A DNA stretch of 64,000 bases. Source: Chrysophaeum taylorii. Taxonomy: Eukaryota > Sar > Pelagophyceae > Pelagomonadales > Pelagomonadaceae. Both the position numbers and the translations under genes were made by a program. The stretch spans positions 37,067 through 101,066 of the forward strand of contig JAQMWT010000117.1 in assembly GCA_029834535.1 (NCBI GenBank). The letters run 5' to 3'. The notes under the pieces were generated by a model, which saw only the letters and a program-made list of their open reading frames with translations, searched no databases and was not told the DNA's origin. Position 1 is the first letter of the stretch. The number at the start of each line of letters is the position of its first letter. This document shows, in pieces, positions 47,693 through 57,467 of this stretch.

Positions 47693-48809
47693 TAAAGACA
47701 TGTAAGTAAGGGGGGAACGCGGACATGTTAATACCATGCTCCACACGAAAGGGGGTTGTAACATGCTGAGATAAATAGGGTTTAAAGGAATCACAATAGA
47801 CTTGTTTGAGTTGTACATGAACATAAGTAGAGCAAAAATTGCGGACAAACTCAAGGGCGTTACAAAATTCGCTGGAGTTAGCGCTACGACAAAAGCACAC
47901 TAACAGAAATTTAGAAATGAGACACTTGAAAACAATGATATGTCGAAAGGACCCCCATTCCGAGAGCACTGTCACGTAACCACCGTCACATGCCCAGGCT
48001 TCGCCAGGTTGAAAAAATTTTTCGAATGATGGTTGCTTGGTAAGGTGATGTGGATGAGGAAAGCGTTTTTCATGAATCGTACAATCCACACAGAACTTAC
48101 GGTAGGGTACGTCAGATGGGTGGTGTCCAGGACTGGCAATAACCTGAACAGCTTTTATAGCTTGAGAATCACTAGAATGGTGGATGTTGTGGAAAATGGT
48201 GGCTCGTTGTTGCGCATCTCGAAATGCAAGGGTGCCTCTGGCATAGACTTTCTTATCGAAGGGCGCATGCTTTTTATGGAGTTGTCTTGGCGTTATAAGA
48301 GGAATGTGTTTTTCTTTAGTAGGAGATGATGTATCTGCTGGGAATATATTTGTGAAGAAGGTTGGCCTATAATTTTTGGTTAGAGAAGCATGATCAGGGT
48401 CAAACGATGGTGATAGCGTTAATTTACGCAAGTCATAGACAAGCCGACACAAATGTTTATATATTATATGATATGTTCCAGCTGGAATAGCATTCGCGAT
48501 TATATCACAGCATAGGTCCGGGGACAAAGACAGAAGAAACTTGAGTTGGTACGCTGTGAAGTTATTGGCGAGTGCCAATTCGCGAGTTGGGTAGTGTCGG
48601 ATGCGACCGAGTCGTGGATCGTACACGAGCATATTAGCAAATCCACGAATGGTAGGAGTAGGAACACTATATATAATGAACTTTGGCGCCCATCTTCCTA
48701 TCGCTTGATGTAATAAAGCCCAGATATCTGCACTGGGACAGATGCATGTCACTTGAAGCAAACATTTTATCGATAAACTCGAGACGATTTTCCTGAGGGT
48801 AGAAGACAA
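47693..48809 (-). CDS. pol: Copia-2 Pol: integrase zinc domain and catalytic core
   Basis: The ORF runs 48809-47652, its last codons lying in S2. The first half belongs to the domain upstream of integrase (PAGTYHIIYKHLCRLVYDL). Zinc-binding part: HHPSDVPYRKFCVDCTIHEK. Catalytic core: GEAWACDGGYVTVLSEWG (first Asp in CDGG), QVYCDSFKPYLSQHV (second Asp), with the third residue beyond S2. HPHHLTKQPSFEKFFQPG links them. The frame is intact except for S2. Confidence 0.82.
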
Positions 48810-49819
48810 AAGAATCGTGAAATACAGGATAAGTATAGGTGACCAGTGCTTGTACTAAACGACGCGTGTCTTGATTTTCATTATGATGGTATGCTTGACA
48901 AAGCCAAAGAAAACCAGTAACAGGTTCGAGAGAAGCAGCCTTATCGATTCCGGCATCATGTGTTAGGAAGGTATAGGTTTCGCCAAAAGCATTTATATGT
49001 GCCTGGTATTTAGAAGAGGAGTTAGAAACTGTTATGTCTCCGCCTGTATGTCTTCCACCGGTGATGTAAATGATGGAGGAAGTAGAAGATTTATTTAAAA
49101 ATAACCTATGAGATGGTTGGTTAGATTCGACAGTTGTAATACGAAAGGGCACAGGTAATGTGATAGATTTAGGGAATAAGCGTCCCATAACATTATAGAG
49201 GAGCACAAAAGCTTTGAGTTCAATAGGGGATCTCATGCAAGCAAGTTGTTTTCTTGAATTAGTCAAGAATCCCAGGCGAAAGTTAGAAATGCCCTCCATT
49301 TCGTCTTGACTGGGATGTTCGACTGTTTTATTAGAGTGCAGACGAAGGAACAGCATAGTTAAGGTTTCAAGCTCAGTCACAGTTAAGCGCACGGATCCTG
49401 TACGACTGGACATGTTGTAGGTTTTAGGTGTGGACACGAATGCGTGGTCTGCAATGTCCAGAAAGGAAGTGACTCGTTTATTGGGCCATGAAAGCAGATC
49501 AAGAGGGCCGGTGTTATATTTACGTGCAACGAGGATCCATCTTTCTCTGGCTTGATAATCTCCACATGGATAGCATGGAAATCGGTCACATATGTCCACC
49601 GTATAGTGCATCGTTGAGAAGATGAGATTAGCAACTCGTATATGATCTTCGTACGATGCGGAGTGTGGTGGAGTCATTTCCATGAAGAGAACAGGCGGCT
49701 TCAAAAGCGCAAGTACACTTAGAGCACTTGGGACCAAGGAATCATCCATATCGCGCTCGAAGATGGAAATGGATCTCCCATTGATTATGTTGCGATTTGT
49801 GCATGGTGATGTCAATTCC
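48667..49819 (-). CDS. Copia-2 uncharacterised domain between protease and integrase
   Basis: The ORF runs to 49896; its first codons come from SINE-like S3, the rest are native. About 380 residues with no domain I recognise. Conserved with Copia-3: VDICDRFPCYPCGDYQARER, WILVARKYNTGPLDLLSWP, then TVTELETLTMLFLRLHSN. Near its end GFLWLCQAYHHNENQDTRRL and SSDRKMGAKVHYI. It overlaps 47693-48809 by a shift at about 48700-48800. Ordinary Copia elements have only about 150 residues between protease and integrase; here there are roughly 900. No catalytic motif is visible. Confidence 0.6.
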
Positions 49820-50193
49820 TTCACCCTTACCCTGATCGCCGACTCCGGTTGCGATGGAGGACGGTGCCTCATGAATCCTGAGCCTTGCGAGGGCATCCGC
49901 CCTCCCGGCGTAGGTTGGCACCTATTCGCCTCCCGGGCGGGCCGGTTGGCAGCCGGAACGTTCGCAGTGGGACGGGGTATGGCCGGGGGGCGAAGACGGA
50001 AGGTTATCGACGAGTTGGTTGTCAGTCACATCGCGGTCTCCTCGTCCCATGGCAACAAGCTTGATGGCCACTCTCCGCCGACCGACCTTTCGGCGCTCCT
50101 CGTCTACAGGCCCGTGATTCCGGACTGGCTCCTGTCGGTCCGGCCTGGCTCCCATGCTCGGGAGAGGTCTGAAGTTAGTTAGTTAGTTAGTTA
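49820..50193 (+). mobile_element. SINE-like element copy S3
   Basis: 374 bp in plus orientation: head TTCACCCTTACCCTGATCG, body, tail (TTAG)4. A 12-bp target duplication GATGTCAATTCC is at 49808-49819 and 50194-50205. Inserted in the Copia-2 domain upstream of integrase; the host frame is kept across it (TDIVELT to SPCTNRN). The 103-codon plus-strand ORF is open. Confidence 0.82.
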
Positions 50194-50205
50194 GATGTCA
50201 ATTCC

Positions 50206-51560
50206 ACTATGTCAGTATAATATCGTGCACGTTCAACGTCCGATGCTCGATGGAGATATGTCAAAAACTTAGGTAAGGATGGGAAAACTTCGATGGAATT
50301 ACCAACACGTCTTCGTAGCATGTGCGTGATATTGTCGTCGCTCTCAACAATAACTTTAACGTTGATGTTGATTTGCAAGTCGTTAGAAGCGCAAGCCAAG
50401 AATGCAGGAGTGGACATCCCAGAGCAAAGTAAAGTTACTGTAGGTATTCGTGGGCTAGGAGACGAAGGTACTGTGTGGAGCAAACGTGTTGTAACCTTGC
50501 GTCATACAGGAGTTGGGAAATGCGTGCGTATGTAAGGCAGCTGCGAATGCATTGACTCCAGGATGGTTTTAAGCCATGGGACGTAATTTACTCGTTCCAT
50601 GAGGGTGGAATATAGTTTTAGCATTTCGCGTTGTTCATTAAAATCACATAGTCTGAACTGTAGTGAGCGAAGTTCCATGTTGCGCGCTTTTGCTTGTTGT
50701 AGCGAGTAAATTGGTAGAGTTGGCAACAGGTTGCTGAGTCTAAACAAAGTAATCTTGACATTATCATCAATTTTACTCTGGATAGATGATTGTCCTTTAA
50801 ATTCAACTCCATAAAGGTGTATACCAAGTTTGTCTTCTCCCCATTGAGTCATACTGATGATGTGCAGATCGGGATCGTTATGGTCGTTTTGCTTGGGTAG
50901 AAAAAGCGCAACGTCTAGCTTTACATATCCCACATTTGGATGCTTTGGGAGAGCGGGAATGACGGTCCTTATAATCATAGCATGTGTGATTCTCTGCGTA
51001 TCCGTAGCAGTCTGGATAGCAGGTGATAAGGACTCGGGTAGCTTTACGATGTGGATAGGATCAGCATAACGTTTAAAGTTAATTACATGTTGAGAAGCAC
51101 ATGTGTCAGCATATCCTGGCGTAGTCATTAGCGGCAAATTGTACTCGTTGTACAGTTTAAGCATTGTTGCATAACAGGCATGTGTTGAGCTTTGACCAAA
51201 CACGTACTGTGTCATGAAACTTTGCGTTTGTTCGGAAGGCACAACGACGAGTGTAAAACCAGTATTTAATTTTGGTAGCAACACAGGGGGATCTGTACCA
51301 TCTTCATTATCTTCATTGGCTAAATTACTGGGGAGCTCAGGGTGCGAGGAAGTTTCCCGAGCTTGACGACGAACGATAGCATTCGGAACTTTAGCATTTA
51401 TGTGCTGCAATAGCGGCTGAGGGATGTTATCGATTTCATCATTTTTAATGGACAGGAAAGTGTGGAACATTTTCTCTGTATCAGCAGTCCCCCTCTGCTC
51501 CGCATCACTGGGACGCTTCAGGAGCAGATGTTTCAGTTTTATACTTTTCTTCTGAAACAA
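50206..51560 (-). CDS. Copia-2 protease region
   Basis: ORF 50502-51560 plus the short overlapping frame 50187-50483. It contains the aspartic protease motif as PGYADTCASQHVINF, where DTCAS replaces the usual DSGAS, followed by IQTATDTQRITHAMIIRTVI and NVGYVKLDVALFLPKQ. Then come SLQQAKARNMELRSLQFRLC and MERVNYVPWLKTILE, conserved in Copia-3. The second frame (MSTPAFLACASNDLQININV, KVIVESDDNITHMLRR) continues toward S3. A one-base shift near 50495 separates the two. Confidence 0.7.
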
Positions 51561-52410
51561 GAGATTCCTTATCGGCTCCTAAGAGGTTCGATATGGTATT
51601 GGACATAGTATCAACTCGAGATAAGTAGAGATGAACTTGGGTGGCTTCATCAGGATCTAAGGACTGTGTCGAAGCTTGAGAAGCGGTTGTCCAGAGGGTA
51701 CTCAATAAGCTTTTCATTTCCCCCTGTACCATTTTAGAGTCGGTGGAGGGGTTGGGATTCGCTTCCTGTAATTTACCAAACAGGTGGCGAAGACGATCAA
51801 CTTGATAAGTAGCCCGGTCCATAAGAGACATATTAGAGCGTGCATTACGGTTAGAAGAAGATGAGTAGACAGGACGATCGAAGCTGGTACCTTTGACGTT
51901 ATAATTTGAGGGTGGACGATAGTACGACGTGTCACGGGGTGAAATTGTCGATGCTTTGTCTTTTGCATTACGAAGCTTACGAGCGTTGAAGCCAGACTGT
52001 CCAGCTACAGTGGCTAACAACGAGTAAGCGTTGTTTAGAGAGTCGTGGGATTGATGAATAGTATCCATCAATAATACCTTAGGTGGCTTGGTAGCGGTAG
52101 TACCAGGGATGTAAGGGATCCAGGAAGCGGGCTTATCCAAGCGTCGGTTAGAGGAAAACTTTGTTTCATTGTATATCTTTAACAAGAATCCCAATAGTGG
52201 ACGAACGTCGTTAGGATCAACTAGCTTTAACAATTCAGGATCGTGAGTCGAGTTGTTCCCAGAGCGCGACTCGTAGAGTTTACACCATTCCAATAAAGAT
52301 TGAGAATAGCGCTCGTGATCCGAGGGATTAGCATATAGACGGTAGATCTCCTCGTGAGCTTTAAGAGTGATTATGGAGTTATTAATTAAATTGGATTGAT
52401 GCTTCATCAT
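51505..52410 (-). CDS. gag: Copia-2 Gag, C-terminal half
   Basis: 301 codons. Conserved with Copia-3 Gag: LEWCKLYESRSG (there VDWCNMYETRSS), LDKPASWIPYIPGTT and DTIHQSHDSLNNAYSLLATV, then SYYRPPSNYNVK. The rest is Ser/Asn-rich with a helical stretch (MDRATYQVDRLRHLFGKLQ). It overlaps both neighbours by short out-of-phase segments. No zinc knuckle was found, which is unusual for a Gag. Confidence 0.7.
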   Translation of the reverse strand: MMKHQSNLINNSIITLKAHEEIYRLYANPSDHERYSQSLLEWCKLYESRSGNNSTHDPELLKLVDPNDVRPLLGFLLKIYNETKFSSNRRLDKPASWIPYIPGTTATKPPKVLLMDTIHQSHDSLNNAYSLLATVAGQSGFNARKLRNAKDKASTISPRDTSYYRPPSNYNVKGTSFDRPVYSSSSNRNARSNMSLMDRATYQVDRLRHLFGKLQEANPNPSTDSKMVQGEMKSLLSTLWTTASQASTQSLDPDEATQVHLYLSRVDTMSNTISNLLGADKESLVSEEKYKTETSAPEASQ

Positions 52411-53190
52411 TATTTAGTTGCTTTGCCTGAGATTGGAAGGCAAGGAGCTGCTCGACAAATACATGGGCATACCAATTAACATTTAGAGACATTCGATTAA
52501 ACTGAGATTTAAGCTCAGTAACATCTGTACAAGACACTGTCTCATAGTAATGGTAAGCTAAAAGCATTACTGCACGTAATTTATTAGGATGTGCAGTAAT
52601 TGCATAAATCTTCTTTAGTTGAGGCCACATAGCGAGAGCGGGCTTTTCCTGTGACTCCAAATTAAAGAACGTGTACAAGAAACCAGCATAAGTTTCGCAG
52701 TGTTTGATCCAATCGGCATTAGAGAGACCTGTAAAGGATATGTTAGTTAAAGATGAATCATACACAATTGATTTAGGGAATCGGGTATCTAATAAAGTGA
52801 GGACACGTTTGACATCCTTATTTAATTCAGGACGAACAAGGTTATACGACTCTTGGTAGTAAAGTCGTTCAAGATTATTACGGGCATCAACTGTTAGTTG
52901 ATGGGAAGAGTTGACGTGCCGAGTCTTTAAATGTTCGGGCAGGGCATCTTCATTCATGCAGATGTAGTTCGTTAATTTTCTCGGATATCCGTATTGAAAA
53001 GATGGCATCTACTTCGTTATCAAGGATTTGACTGTATTCCGGAGCATTCCGGATATTGGTATTTTTGGGAGAAGTATCGTGACTGATCAGGATAGGTTAG
53101 AGGATTGATAGACAGATTCGACACATAAGAATGAAGGGCTTCTCAAGTGCGGGTTCTATGTACAGTGCGCTATTTTAAACGAGGGCTTAT
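52382..53190 (-). pseudogene. gag: Copia-2 Gag, N-terminal half, frameshifted start
   Basis: Frame 52382-53008 aligns with Copia-3 Gag (LYTFFNLESQEKPALAMWPQ versus LHTYFNLESVGKPAIAAWPA, and PNKLRAVMLLAYHYYE). The Copia-3 protein has about 110 more residues before this; in Copia-2 they continue upstream in another frame (ILDNEVDAIFSIRISE) to about 53190, so the annotated ATG at 53008 is probably not the original start. Confidence 0.7.
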
Positions 53191-53196
53191 CTTCCT

Positions 53197-54223
53197 AACT
53201 ACTAATCGACAGATGTTTGTCTGTTTGTTTGTCTGTTTGTTTGTTTGTCCCTCGATTTAGGGTAAGGATCAGGTACGCGCGAGAGTAAGGATCAGGTAGG
53301 CGCGAGAGCCAGACAGTGATCCTCCAAGCCGTCTACGGCGACCTCGCAGACTATTTCCACGACCCGCGGCGGCTCTTTCAGCGCGCCATTCTCACGCCCC
53401 GTCGAAACGATGTTGTCGATGCTGACAACGCGCGCATGACCGCGGCCTTTTTTTCCCGGAGACGAGGCGTCGGAGTTCTTTTCGGCAGACTAGGTTGGGT
53501 CGGAAGACGACGCCTCGCTCTTTACAGTCGAGTTTTCAACTCCCTGACAACCAACGGCATGCTGACTTTGATCGCGAGCTTAAAGTCTTCGCAACCTCGA
53601 CCCGTCGCACGGCCACTGCAACGGTACCAGATACATGATCGATCGCGTCGTGTCACCGAGGCTCCTCGAACCTGTATCCCTTAAGGCCCGCCTACGCCAA
53701 ACGATCAACAAGAGCCAGGGCCAGACGCCCCGCGAGGTCGGCGTCCTCTTGCCCAAGCCCGTCTTCTGCCACGTCCAGCTCTACGTGGCTCTCTGTCGAT
53801 CGGCAACCCCGAGGATATCCTCATCTGGGTCGACGACTCCACCCTACCCCACACGTGCTGCGCAATACCGATAAGCCCCCTCCCGGCGTCTACACGCGCA
53901 CTATAGGTGAGCTTACTGGGACCAGGTGAACTTACTGGGGTTTGAGATTGGGACTAGGTGAACTGAGTGACCAGGTGAAACTGGGACCAGGTGAACTTAC
54001 TGGGGTTTTCAGAGTAAAGGGTTTTTAGAGTAAACTCAAAGGTCGGCGGCGCGTGCGGATCAAAGCAGCTTAGATTGGCGGAGGCGAGAGCGACGAGCTC
54101 AAAGGAGTTGGTGTGAACTAGGTGAACTTACTGACCAGGTGAACTTATATGAAACTTACTGGGACCAGGTGAACTTACTGGGGTTAGAGATTGGGAGTAG
54201 GTGAACTTACTGGCCTGCACTTG
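53197..54223 (+). mobile_element. Helitron-like short element, copy D
   Basis: 1027 bp from AACTACTAATCGACAG to CCTGCACTTG. Microsatellite, helicase C-terminus remnants (RAILTPRRNDVVDADNARMT, INKSQGQTPREVGVLLPKP, HVQLYVALCRSATPR) and tandem-repeat tail. It sits in the Copia-2 5' leader and is followed after a single T by copy E in the same orientation. Confidence 0.78.
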
Positions 54224-54224
54224 T

Positions 54225-55242
54225 AACTACTAATCGACAGATGTTTGTCTGTTTGTTTGTCTGTCTGTCTGTCTGTTTGTCCCTCGATTTAGGGTAAGGA
54301 TCATGTAGGCGCGAGAGTAAGGATCAGGTAGGCGCGAGAGCCAGACAGTGACCCTCCAAGCCGTCTACGGCGACCTCGCAGACTATTTCCACGACCCGCG
54401 GCGGCTCTTTCAGCGCGCCATTCTCACGCCCCGTCGAAACGATGTTGTCGATGCTGACAACGCGCGCATGACCGCGGCCTTTTTTTTTCCCGGAGACGAG
54501 GCGTCGGAGTTCTTTTCGGCAGACTAGGTTGGGTCGGAAGCCGACGCCTCGCTCTTTACAGTCGAGTTTTGAACTCCCTGACAACCAACGGCATGCTGAC
54601 TTTGATCGCGAGCTTAAAGTCTTCGCAACCTCGACCCGTCGCACGGCCACTGCAACGGTACCAGATACATGATCGATCGCGTCGTTGTCACCGAGGCTCC
54701 TCCAACCTGTATCGCTTAAGGCCCGCCTACGCCAAACGATCAACAAGAGCCAGGGCCAGACGTCCCGCGAGGTCGGCGTCCTCTTGGCGAAGCCCGTCTT
54801 CTGCCACGTCCAGCTCGACGTGGCTCTCTGTCGATCGGCAACCCCGAGAATATGCTCTTCTGAGTCGACGACTCCACCCTACCCCACATGTGCTGCGCAA
54901 TGCCGATAAGCCCCCTCCCGGCGTCTACACGCGCACTATAGGTGAACTTACTGGGACCACGTGAACTTACTGGAGTTTGAGATTGGGACTAGGTGAGCTG
55001 AGTGACCAGGTGAGTGAACATACTGGGGTTTTTAGAGTAAAGGGTTTTTAGAGTAAACTCAAAGGTTGGCGGCGCGTGCGGATCAAAGCAGCTTAGATTG
55101 GCGGAGGCGAGAGCGACGAGCTCAAAGGAGTTGGTGTGAGCTAGGTGAACTTACTGACCAGATGAACTTATACGAAACTGGGACCAGGTGAACTTACTGG
55201 GGTTGGAGATTGGGACTAGGTGAACTTACTGGCCTGCACTTG
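54225..55242 (+). mobile_element. Helitron-like short element, copy E
   Basis: 1018 bp, same structure and orientation as copy D and directly behind it, so the junction reads CACTTGTAACTAC. Very similar in sequence (for example, the same GGTAAGGATCA...GCGCGAGAG doubling near the start), with a handful of differences. Confidence 0.78.
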
Positions 55243-55246
55243 TTAA

Positions 55247-55615
55247 CTTAACTAACTAACTAACTTCAGACCTCTCCCGAGCATGGGAGCCAGGCCGGAC
55301 CGACAGGAGCCAGTCCGGAATCACGGGCCTGTAGACGAGGAGCGCCGAAAGGTCGGTCGGCGGAGAGTGACCATCAAGCTTGTCGCCATGCGACGAGGAG
55401 ACCGCGATCTGACTCACAACCAACTCGTCGATAACCTTCCGTCTTCGCCCCCCGGCCATACCCCGTCCCACTGCGAACGTTCCGGCTGCCAACCGGCCCG
55501 CCCGGGAGGCGAATAGGTGCCAACCTACGCCGGGAGGGCGGATGCCCTCGCAAGGCTCAGGATTCATAAGGCACCGTCCTCCATCGCAACCGCAGTCGGC
55601 GATCAGGGTAAGGGT
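55247..55615 (-). mobile_element. SINE-like element copy S4
   Basis: About 369 bp in minus orientation: CTAA repeats at the left, GGCGATCAGGGTAAGGGT at the right end. The body is nearly identical to the other copies. No target duplication is recognisable; its left end abuts copy E (TTGTTAACTTAACTAAC), so either the left flank was lost or S4 inserted there and the flanks were rearranged. Confidence 0.75.
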
Positions 55616-55971
55616 ATATTGACAAGACCAAACAAATCAACATGCTATTTAAAACAGGGTGACTTGAGACTGGGGAATGGATTAGTTCTCGAGCAGTCAG
55701 TCTTTTGTTGGGGAATGGAAGGAAAAACCCGTACAAGTTTCCGCGGCTTGTATAGGACAAAATTTTAATTTTATTGGTTATGCGAGTGCATGTGACCAGT
55801 GACCGACCCAACTCGGTCACAAACCAAATTGACTGGTGGGCACATACCGTCACACAACAAATATGTACAGTAGACCACCGCCAAACACATTGTCGCATTG
55901 TACTCGTGATCAGGCGTAAATTGATCACTCCAGTTCGACGTACAACACAGTTGGGCTGACACACCTACGCA
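55616..55971 (-). promoter_or_regulatory. Copia-2 5' leader (distal part)
   Basis: Together with 53009-53196 this would be a leader of about 545 bp between primer-binding site and Gag, close to the 520 bp in Copia-3. No protein-coding signal; small ORFs on both strands are not convincing. Confidence 0.45.
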
Positions 55972-55986
55972 CCTGGGCCCATAACC
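55972..55986 (-). promoter_or_regulatory. Copia-2 primer-binding site
   Basis: The plus strand reads CCTGGGCCCATAACC, identical to the anticodon arm of initiator tRNA-Met; on the minus strand this is the complement, as expected for a primer-binding site. It marks the inner edge of the 5' LTR of a minus-strand element. Confidence 0.75.
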
Positions 55987-56609
55987 TATAGAGATTTGAC
56001 CCTCTCCGGGTACATGGTAGAGACTGCGTGCAGTCTTAGGCGTTACAGACCATTCCGCTTGTCACATGCTACTACACAAGGTAGGGATTTAAGCCCTAAC
56101 TCCTTAAGGACATTAGGTCCCATAGAAGCGCTTACACTGACAACAAGGAACGAAGTCTCTGTTAATTAAACAGAAAACCCCGTACCCGACGGTACGCACC
56201 TGGAGGCCTACTCCATGTTGGAAAAGAGCTTCAGGTTGGGTTCTTCATAATCTGAGATAAAAGAGAGCGGAAGGGCAAGGAAGGAAGGAGAGAGGGAAAG
56301 CCGTATTACGGAGACAAAACCCTCGTGTAGAGATAGGTGTGAGATGTTCCAGTGTCGCACACATAATAGTGTGGCTCTCTGGAGTCCGTTGAGAACGTGA
56401 TCTCTTCCCTACCCTTCTTCTTCCTTTCTACACAACCAAATAGTCCTCTGATTTGTACCTACGCTCACATGGTCTAGCGCGTCCCGAGGTATGTAGCACT
56501 ATACACTTTACCTTTCTCGTGTAGTTCTAGATGCCGCCTGTCGTGTTCTGAGGATATAGGGAACATACCTTTTCATTCCCCGAATTAAATACTTCCGGAC
56601 ATTCATGAT
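55987..56609. repeat. 5' LTR region between divergent Copia-2 and Copia-3
   Basis: About 620 bp plus 56985-57035 separate the two outward-facing primer-binding sites. It must contain the Copia-2 5' LTR at its left edge and the Copia-3 5' LTR at its right edge; the boundary between them is not visible because neither 3' LTR is available. Purine-rich stretch AGGAAGGAAGGAGAGAGGG at about 56279. No gene is seen. Confidence 0.5.
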
Positions 56610-56975
56610 ACCCTTACCCTGATCGCCGACTACGGTTTCGATGGAGGACGGTGCCTCATGAACCCTGAGCCTTGCGAGGGCATCCGCCCTCCCGGCGTAG
56701 GTTGGCACCTATTCGCCTCCCGGGCGGGCCGGTTGGCAGCCGGAACGTTCGCAGTGGGACGGGGTATGGCCGGGGGGCGAAGACGGAAGGTTATCGACGA
56801 GTTGGTTGTGAGTCAGATCGCGGTCTCCTCGTCGCATGGCGACAAGCTTGATGGTCACTCTCCGCCGACCGACCTTTCGGCGCTCCTCGTCTACGGGCCC
56901 GTGATTCCGGACTGGCTCCTGTCGGTCCGGCCTGGCTCCCATGCTCGGGAGAGGTCTGAAGTTAGTTAGTTAGTT
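56610..56975 (+). mobile_element. SINE-like element copy S5
   Basis: 366 bp: head ACCCTTACCCTGATCGCCG, tail GTTAGTTAGTTAGTT. A 9-bp target duplication ATTCATGAT is at 56601-56609 and 56976-56984. Inserted in or beside the Copia-3 5' LTR. Confidence 0.8.
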
Positions 56976-57035
56976 ATTCATGATGAGACGGGATGGTTTC
57001 CCAGGTGACTTACCACTGCTTGCTAATGCTCTGCA

Positions 57036-57050
57036 GGTTATGGGCCCAGG
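57036..57050 (+). promoter_or_regulatory. Copia-3 primer-binding site
   Basis: GGTTATGGGCCCAGG is the exact reverse complement of the initiator tRNA-Met anticodon arm and of the Copia-2 site. It follows an LTR end in CTGCA. The leader to Gag (57051-57557) shows no other feature. Confidence 0.75.
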
Positions 57051-57467
57051 CGGGTCCCTGAGAAACCATATGTTAAAACGCGCACGTAACCTATGGGTTT
57101 TGAACTGTTACCGCGCCAGTGCAGCCTCGCCACGAAAACACACTTGTGAATACAACGCCATTACCATTGGGCTGTATATAATACCTTTTTTGCACACGTG
57201 ATCGTGTTACCTTGTGTGCACCTGTTCATAGCATCGTATTGTCATGTCAATGTTGATGTGTGTGTAATTGGCTAACCTGTACTCTTGCACACATGTTATG
57301 GAATATTTTGGGTACGTCCACTCGTACATTCCATGGCAATGCACTTAACAAGCTCCTTGAGAGCACCAAAACTAACCAGCTGCCTGAGTGACTACGCTTA
57401 GCGACACTACTCTGGACTCACAGCTTGCACAGTCGTCAAATAGACATCTATCCATCGAAAACGATGA

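Larger units (their letters stand above)
44039..55986 (-). mobile_element. Copia-2: large Ty1/Copia-type retrotransposon
   Basis: Minus-strand order: primer-binding site (55972-55986), leader, Gag, protease, a large uncharacterised domain, integrase, RT, RNase H. Five younger insertions lie inside: SINE-like S2, S3 and S4, and Helitron-like D and E. The 5' LTR lies just right of 55986; no matching 3' LTR was found, so the left end given is only the end of Pol. Close relative of Copia-3. Several stops and shifts in RT; Gag N-terminus frameshifted. Confidence 0.8.

Noticed and set aside
55972-57050. tRNA-like sequences GGGCCCATAACC as a tRNA-Met gene
   Set aside because: Only the anticodon arm is present, with no acceptor, D or T arms. 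Position beside LTRs of Copia elements shows they are primer-binding sites.
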